DNA of 64,000 bases, taken from the NCBI RefSeq assembly GCF_900113865.1, contig NZ_FOQY01000002.1, positions 124,001 through 188,000 on the forward strand, given 5' to 3'. Below the pieces are notes generated by a model. The model ran no database searches, was not told the origin of the DNA, and was given only the letters and a program-made list of their open reading frames with translations. The stretch comes from Streptosporangium canum. Lineage in GTDB: Bacteria; Actinomycetota; Actinomycetes; Streptosporangiales; Streptosporangiaceae. Shown here one piece after another: positions 60,135-64,000 of this stretch (position 1 is the stretch's first letter; each line of letters starts with the position of its first letter). The translations under genes were made by a program, and so were the position numbers.

Positions 60135-60241
60135 CGCGGGATACACGCGAGGTGATCTTTATTGCGCGAGCACGAAGGAGGTGTTCTCGCCCTGACAGAA
60201 GGCCCTGTCGATGTTTGGAACGCAGCCCTCCTGAAAACCGC
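60135..60241. repeat. Diverged 107-bp direct repeat, copy B
   Basis: Second copy of the repeat at 56702-56808. The two copies bracket the IS1380 scar, the RAE and rph. The gap 60006-60371 contains no other recognisable feature. Confidence 0.6.
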
Positions 60242-60371
60242 CGATCGGCGGCTGATCATGCTGTCCGGTTCCATGGCGAGCCGATCGGCCGGCTCGCGGG
60301 TGTAGCGTCTGGGCAAGCGAGTCGATCATGAAGGATGCCTGCTGTCGGAGCTGCGAGGTGCACAGTTGGAC

Positions 60372-61093
60372 ATGTCCCAAAGTGAGCGTGTCGGCAGATA
60401 CAGCGAGGTGGCGAGTGCGCTGGCGTTGCGCGGTGAGACGTCGAGGCCGTCGTGCGGTACTGGGACGGGTCGTCGGCGGTACGGCGACGCCTGCACGCCC
60501 TCGCGCGGGCCTCGGCCGGCATCGTGCTGTTCCAGGAGTTCATCCCGTACAACCTCGATGACTGGCTCGCCGCCCGGCTCGCCGCCGGCCAGGACGCCGC
60601 GGTAGCGGCATGCGCCATGGTCGAGTCGTGCCTGCCGGCCGATGTGGCGTTCATGAACGACCATGGGTTGATGCACTTCGACGCCCACTTCGGCAACATC
60701 CTCACCGATGGCCGGCGTCTGTACATCGCCGACTTCGGGCTGGCGACCTCCCCTCGATTCGACCTGTCCGCACAGGAGATCGGATTCCTGAAGCGCAACG
60801 GGACCCATGACATGGGTTACGCGCTGATGCGGCTGGTCAACTGGCTCGTCACCAACGTCTGCGGGGTGGCGGCGCCACGAGAGGGCGGCCCGGTACGGCG
60901 CAACGAGTACATCCGTGCGTGCGCGGCCGGTGCGGTCCCCGCCGGTGCTCCGCCGGCCGTCACCGCAGTGCTCCGGCGGTACGCACCCGCTGCGGCGGCC
61001 ATGAACGACTTCTACTGGGACCTGTTCGGCGTCGATCGGGCAACGCCGTACCCGGGCGAGAAGGTCGAACGCGTCCTGAGCGCGATGCGCTGA
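60372..61093 (+). pseudogene. Protein-kinase-like gene with internal deletion (N-lobe missing)
   Basis: ATG 60372 gives MSQSERVGRYSEVASALALR, then near 60440 the frame jumps by one and continues as AVVRYWDGSSAVRRRL to a C-terminal kinase-like lobe: GLMHFDAHFGNIL (catalytic HxD...N) and YIADFGLA (DFG). The glycine-rich loop and ATP-binding Lys region are absent. The C-terminal part could still be translated from an internal start near 60452, but phosphotransfer is unlikely. Confidence 0.7.
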
Positions 61094-61109
61094 TCCGCAA
61101 AGGACCAGC
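61085..61109 (+). terminator. Hairpin overlapping the kinase-remnant stop
   Basis: GCGCTGATCC pairs with GGACCAGCGC (one A-C mismatch), loop GCAAA. It overlaps the TGA at 61091-61093. The following 61110-61317 contains no gene. Confidence 0.45.
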
Positions 61110-61317
61110 GCATCTCAACACCCCGTCCGAAGTCCTCCGCACGGATGGACGGACGGCCCGACCGGTGTCCGCTTTCAGCGGGTAGTCCTGGGTCCGCCGG
61201 TTGCGCGGATCCAGCTCACCCGCGTCGAACGGCAGCACCCTCTGGCTGCGGACCGCCTCAGCGGCCACGGATGTCGGGGCCGGGCGGGCGCGGTCGTCGG
61301 CGCGGGTTGGGGAGCCC

Positions 61318-61722
61318 CTACACGTCGTCCCAGGCCATCGAGCTCATCCTCCAGCCGGCGGGTGTCCGGACGAACTGGGTGGTCTTGCGGCCGGAGCCCT
61401 CGAACCACTCGCCGTCGAGGAAACCGGACTTGCGGTAGTCGCTGAACCGGTGCGCGATCGACCCGAAGATCTCGGTCCGCTCGGCGACTTCCCATTCGGA
61501 GAACTCGGTCAGCGTCCCATCGGTGAGGATCTTCTCCCGAGGCGCGACGAACGCGTCGAGGTCGTAGATCACGGGTTCGGCTCCGACATTCTTGATGATC
61601 ATTCCTTGCGGAATGAACACCTCACGGACAACCCCGACGTTCGGCGGGCTGCCGCCGGTGTTGGTGAACGCACCGAGGAAGGTGCGCATCAGCTGGTCGA
61701 GCTCGGCCTTGACGTCGGACAC
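61318..61722 (-). CDS. NTF2-fold/DUF4440-like protein
   Basis: 134 residues from GTG 61722, with GGAGGAG seven bases upstream. SnoaL/DUF4440-type features are VKAELDQLMRTFLGAFTNTG at the start and TTQFVRTPAGWRMSSMAWDD at the end. Probably a small cytoplasmic cyclase-like or steroid-isomerase-fold protein with unknown substrate. Confidence 0.75.
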   Translation of the reverse strand: MSDVKAELDQLMRTFLGAFTNTGGSPPNVGVVREVFIPQGMIIKNVGAEPVIYDLDAFVAPREKILTDGTLTEFSEWEVAERTEIFGSIAHRFSDYRKSGFLDGEWFEGSGRKTTQFVRTPAGWRMSSMAWDDV

Positions 61723-61777
61723 GGATACTCCTCCTGGGGGTGGAACGCCTCGCGTCTGATCGTCACCTACCGCCACA

Positions 61778-62119
61778 GTGTCGGCAAGTCCGGCCTACGC
61801 GGCCCACCGCACAACTGCCGGCAGGACCGTCAGACGGTCATCGCGCCGGCGGGTGCCCTACCCGGTCAGCTACAACTCGCGGTCCGCGGGCGTGCAGCTC
61901 AGCAGGTACGCGGTCGCCAGGAAGCAGGTGATCTTCGGCGACGTCAGCGGATACCGGGACAACGTCCAGGTCACCGCGTTCGGCTACGGCCCGGAGTTCT
62001 GCAACCTGTTCGCCCCCTGGGAGCCGTACTCGACGTCCGTGAGGATCCGATACGTCACCTGCTACAACGGCGCCGTCCAGGTCGACCACCCGGCGATGAT
62101 CACGTACATGGCCCGCTAA
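61778..62119 (+). pseudogene. C-terminal fragment of a secreted actinobacterial protein
   Basis: From about 61880 the ORF encodes VQLSRYAVARKQVIFGDVSG, NVQVTAFGYGPEFCNLF and VRIRYVTCYNGAVQVDHPAM, a beta-rich, two-cysteine domain seen repeated in secreted actinobacterial proteins. There is no signal peptide or start in this frame and the first 30 codons are low-complexity, so only a tail remains. Confidence 0.4.
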
Positions 62120-62469
62120 CGCGAATCCCCCTCCGCTTCCTCGGCGACGCGCTTGATACTCGCCAACCGCCGATCCCAGTCGGCTGCGAGCGCGGCCATC
62201 CACCGCGCCGTCGCGTCCAGCGCCGCGGGCCGCACCGCGTACCGCACCTCGCGGCCGACCCGGCTGCCGGAGACCAGCCCGGCGGCGTCCAGGACGGCGA
62301 GGTGCTTGACCACCGCCTGCCGCGAGACGGGAAGTCGTCCGGCGAGCGTCGTCGCGGTGGCCTCGCCCTGTGCGGCGAGCAGATCAAGCAGCTGACGTCG
62401 CGTCGGGTCGGCCAGCGCGACGAGGACGCTGTCGGCCGCCTCGACGGCGCCGCCACGTTCGTCCGTCAC
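62116..62469 (-). CDS. ArsR-family regulator
   Basis: 117 residues. Winged helix LADPTRRQLLDLLAAQGEAT and GRLPVSRQAVVKHLAVLDAA GLV, the type that is paired with AHSA1/SRPBCC proteins and lacks metal-site cysteines. Its GTG overlaps the SRPBCC stop by four bases; it probably represses the operon through the twin sites at 62941-62958 and 62973-62992. Confidence 0.88.
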   Translation of the reverse strand: MTDERGGAVEAADSVLVALADPTRRQLLDLLAAQGEATATTLAGRLPVSRQAVVKHLAVLDAAGLVSGSRVGREVRYAVRPAALDATARWMAALAADWDRRLASIKRVAEEAEGDSR

Positions 62470-62912
62470 GCGGATGACTGTTCGGCGCGCGTCCCGAGCG
62501 TGTCGAGCACCTGGGGCCAGCCGCCGGCGTTGTCCTTCACCGCCTGGCGGCGCAGCTCCTCGGTCCCGGCCAGCGCCGCGAACCCGCTTTCGACGACGCG
62601 GAGCCGCGTCTTGTCGCCTTCCGGGGTCAGCGTGAACTCCACGAGGGTGCTGTTGTCCTCGCGCAGCTCCTCTCCGGGGAACGCGCTGGCCCAGCGGTAG
62701 GCCACGTACGTCGGCGGCTCAACCCTTTCCACCCGCACCGGGAAGTCGCCGTACTCGGCGTTCTTCGCCACCGTCGACTCGCCTTCTTCGGCCACGGTGC
62801 CGGGCGGGCTCGCCTGGTCGGCTACCCAGAACCCGGGTTCGGTCACCAGCGACCAGACCCGCTCCAGGGATGCCGCGATCAGGGTTTCGCGTTCGATTCG
62901 ATCTTCACTCAT
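62466..62912 (-). CDS. SRPBCC/AHSA1-domain protein
   Basis: 148 residues from ATG 62912 (GGAGGAG six bases upstream). START-like fold: RETLIAASLERVWSLVTEPG, the middle YVAYRWASAFPGEE and the closing helix VKDNAGGWPQVLDTLG. AHSA1-type proteins bind hydrophobic ligands. First gene of the operon, unusually ahead of its ArsR regulator. Confidence 0.87.
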   Translation of the reverse strand: MSEDRIERETLIAASLERVWSLVTEPGFWVADQASPPGTVAEEGESTVAKNAEYGDFPVRVERVEPPTYVAYRWASAFPGEELREDNSTLVEFTLTPEGDKTRLRVVESGFAALAGTEELRRQAVKDNAGGWPQVLDTLGTRAEQSSA

Positions 62913-62940
62913 GAGAGGCTCCTCCGCCGTCGTCATTTGG

Positions 62941-62992
62941 TGCAACTATAGAGTTGCATATCGACCTTTCATGTGCAACTTGAGGGTTGCAC
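62941..62992. promoter_or_regulatory. Twin ArsR operators TGCAAC-N6-GTTGCA
   Basis: Sites at 62941-62958 and 62973-62992 share TGCAAC, six bases, GTTGCA, with centres 33 bp (about three turns) apart. The outer arms extend the palindromes to seven pairs each. They are 29-80 bases before the SRPBCC start. Confidence 0.8.
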
Positions 62993-63078
62993 TGAAACCG
63001 GCGGGGCGCGGCGCCCCGCCATGGACCTCTCCATCAAGATCGACCTCTTGTTGCACACAGATTGCAAATGCATTCACC

Positions 63079-63107
63079 TTGCAGAAGGTGTCCGGGGTCA
63101 GTACTGT
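63079..63107 (+). promoter_or_regulatory. Promoter of the leaderless GNAT gene
   Basis: TTGCAG (63079-63084), 17-base spacer, TACTGT (63102-63107), then six bases to the GTG at 63114. The geometry is that of a housekeeping-sigma promoter whose transcript starts at or next to the start codon. Confidence 0.55.
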
Positions 63108-63113
63108 GATCTT

Positions 63114-63623
63114 GTGTCCAGAGTCTTCACGGTGGTCCAAGCTTCTCCAGAGGACGGGGATGTGGTGGGTGAGATCCACGCAGAGTCCTGGAGAGCCGCC
63201 TACGCCCCCTTCTTCGCCCCGGAGTTCTTCGCTGAAGCGGTGCGGCGGCGGCGCGGCAGGTGGCGCGGCGTGCTCGCCGAGGACAAGGGCACCGCCATGC
63301 TCGCCGCGTCGGACGGAAGACCGCTGGCCTTCTCCTACTTCGGCTCCTCGCCGACGCGGCTGGAGTCGGCGGAGATCTTCGGCTTCTACGGTCACCCGGA
63401 CGGCTGGGGGAGCGGTGTCGCGAATGCCCTGGTGACCGCTTCCCTGCACAGGATCCGCGAGAAAGGCTTCAGGCGGGTCCATCTGTGGACGCTACGTGAC
63501 ACGCCTCAGTCGCGCCGCTTCTACGCCAAGAGCGGCTTCGTGGAGTCGGGTGCGGCCCGCGGCCACGACTTCGGTGACGGCAACCTCATCGAGCAGGTCG
63601 AGTACGAGCTGATCTTTCGCTGA
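63114..63623 (+). CDS. GNAT acetyltransferase
   Basis: 169 residues from GTG 63114, placed by the promoter spacing and because the family begins about here (VVGEIHAESWRAAYAPFFAP). Acetyl-CoA motif is degenerate (FYGHPDGWGSGVANALVTAS, close to the usual PxxWGxGxGxxL), then HLWTLRDTPQSRRFYAKSGF. Acts on an unknown acceptor. Confidence 0.85.
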   Translation: MSRVFTVVQASPEDGDVVGEIHAESWRAAYAPFFAPEFFAEAVRRRRGRWRGVLAEDKGTAMLAASDGRPLAFSYFGSSPTRLESAEIFGFYGHPDGWGSGVANALVTASLHRIREKGFRRVHLWTLRDTPQSRRFYAKSGFVESGAARGHDFGDGNLIEQVEYELIFR

Positions 63624-63689
63624 TCCGGCCCTCGTGCGGCACCGGGGCGCCGGGCGGACCGAGCCGCGGCTGCGCCCAGGCCCATGCCG

Positions 63690-64000
63690 TCACCGTTGAC
63701 GCGTCGTCGTGCTCGAACCGAACCGTTCGCCGAGGTCGCGTGCGAGCCGCAGGGCGTGCGCGTACTCACTCTCACTACGGTCGGTCTGCCCGGCGAGTGC
63801 GGGAACGCTGGACGCCAGGGTCAGGCTGGTGGTGATCACGGTGACGGCCATCCCCATCTCCTCCCCCAGAATCAGCTCCAGGACAGGAGTCGCGTGGTCG
63901 CGCCCCTCGTTCACCGTTCCACTGTCGTAGTCGCCGCCCCGGCTGGTGACCAGCACCGCTGGTCGACCGGTGAGAGGGGCGCCTGAGATCGCCGACGGTG
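63690..64000 (-). CDS. FMN-dependent NADH-azoreductase (AzoR-like), C-terminal part
   Basis: The frame is open to the window edge, so the N-terminus lies outside. The visible end has LTGRPAVLVTSRGGDYDSGT and ILGEEMGMAVTVITTSLTLA, matching the C-terminal half of flavodoxin-like FMN azoreductases that reduce azo dyes and quinones with NADH. Confidence 0.75.
   Translation of the reverse strand, partial: PSAISGAPLTGRPAVLVTSRGGDYDSGTVNEGRDHATPVLELILGEEMGMAVTVITTSLTLASSVPALAGQTDRSESEYAHALRLARDLGERFGSSTTTRQR

Overview
The window comes from a high-GC actinomycete. The evidence is GTG-rich starts, 4-bp ATGA/GTGA gene overlaps, twin-arginine (Tat) secreted enzymes, LAL-type LuxR and SARP/AfsR regulators, an ECF42-type sigma factor with its YCII partner, DUF6069, a TIGR03086 (mycothiol-type) protein and a rifamycin phosphotransferase with a RAE box. 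A soil Streptosporangiales-like genus fits best; that placement is inference from gene content only. No rRNA, tRNA, CRISPR array or intact transposon was found. The stretch reads as accessory, regulator-dense chromosome rather than a phage or plasmid.

Layout. 1-15.2 kb: the start of a GAF/PAS signalling gene cut by the window edge, an acyl-CoA synthetase, a very large secreted subtilisin, a LAL LuxR regulator, a membrane protein plus multicopper oxidase operon, a Tat-exported family 8 polysaccharide lyase and a NUDIX protein. 15.7-22.4 kb: a CcdA-like membrane protein, a headless MerR remnant, a DUF6069 gene divergent from a NarL-type two-component pair, an MFS exporter, a DUF1801 pseudogene and a DUF998 protein. 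22.5-35.6 kb: a YCII/ECF42 operon whose sigma factor is fused in frame to a degenerate tyrosine integrase, several exporter/regulator pairs (MFS, LysR, PadR, AraC, MarR) and broken EamA and ABC-ATPase genes. 35.8-43.3 kb: a probable steroid-related block (cholesterol oxidase, AhpD-like protein, DHDPR-fold dehydrogenase, PucR regulator, secreted SGNH esterase, BASS-family symporter, PhoX-like protein) with KstR-like and KstR2-like boxes in its promoters. 43.5-54.1 kb: a lipoprotein, cupin/GlxA-AraC pair, TetR/MFS pair with duplicated operator, GNAT, secreted M6 metalloprotease and a SARP/AfsR regulator. 54.3-55.0 kb: a wrecked small biosynthetic cluster (36-residue peptide gene, DUF6445 remnant, truncated CmcI-like gene) carrying a solo IS200/IS605 right end. 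56.7-60.3 kb: rph behind a RAE, flanked by diverged 107-bp direct repeats and an IS1380 scar. 60.3-64 kb: a decayed kinase, NTF2-fold protein, ArsR/SRPBCC operon with twin operators, leaderless GNAT and the end of an azoreductase.

How the parts work together. Most units are a local regulator next to the exporter or enzyme it probably controls, and many carry visible palindromic operators (PadR, MarR, TetR, ArsR, the two-component pair, the copper-oxidase operon). The recurring theme is genome wear: at least nine genes are truncated, frameshifted or fused. The most unusual objects are the ECF42 sigma-integrase fusion (22863-24935), the orphan IS605 end inside a decayed SARP-linked cluster (54.3-55.0 kb) and the repeat-flanked RAE-rph cassette. 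Family assignments rest on motifs read by eye; no database search was possible.
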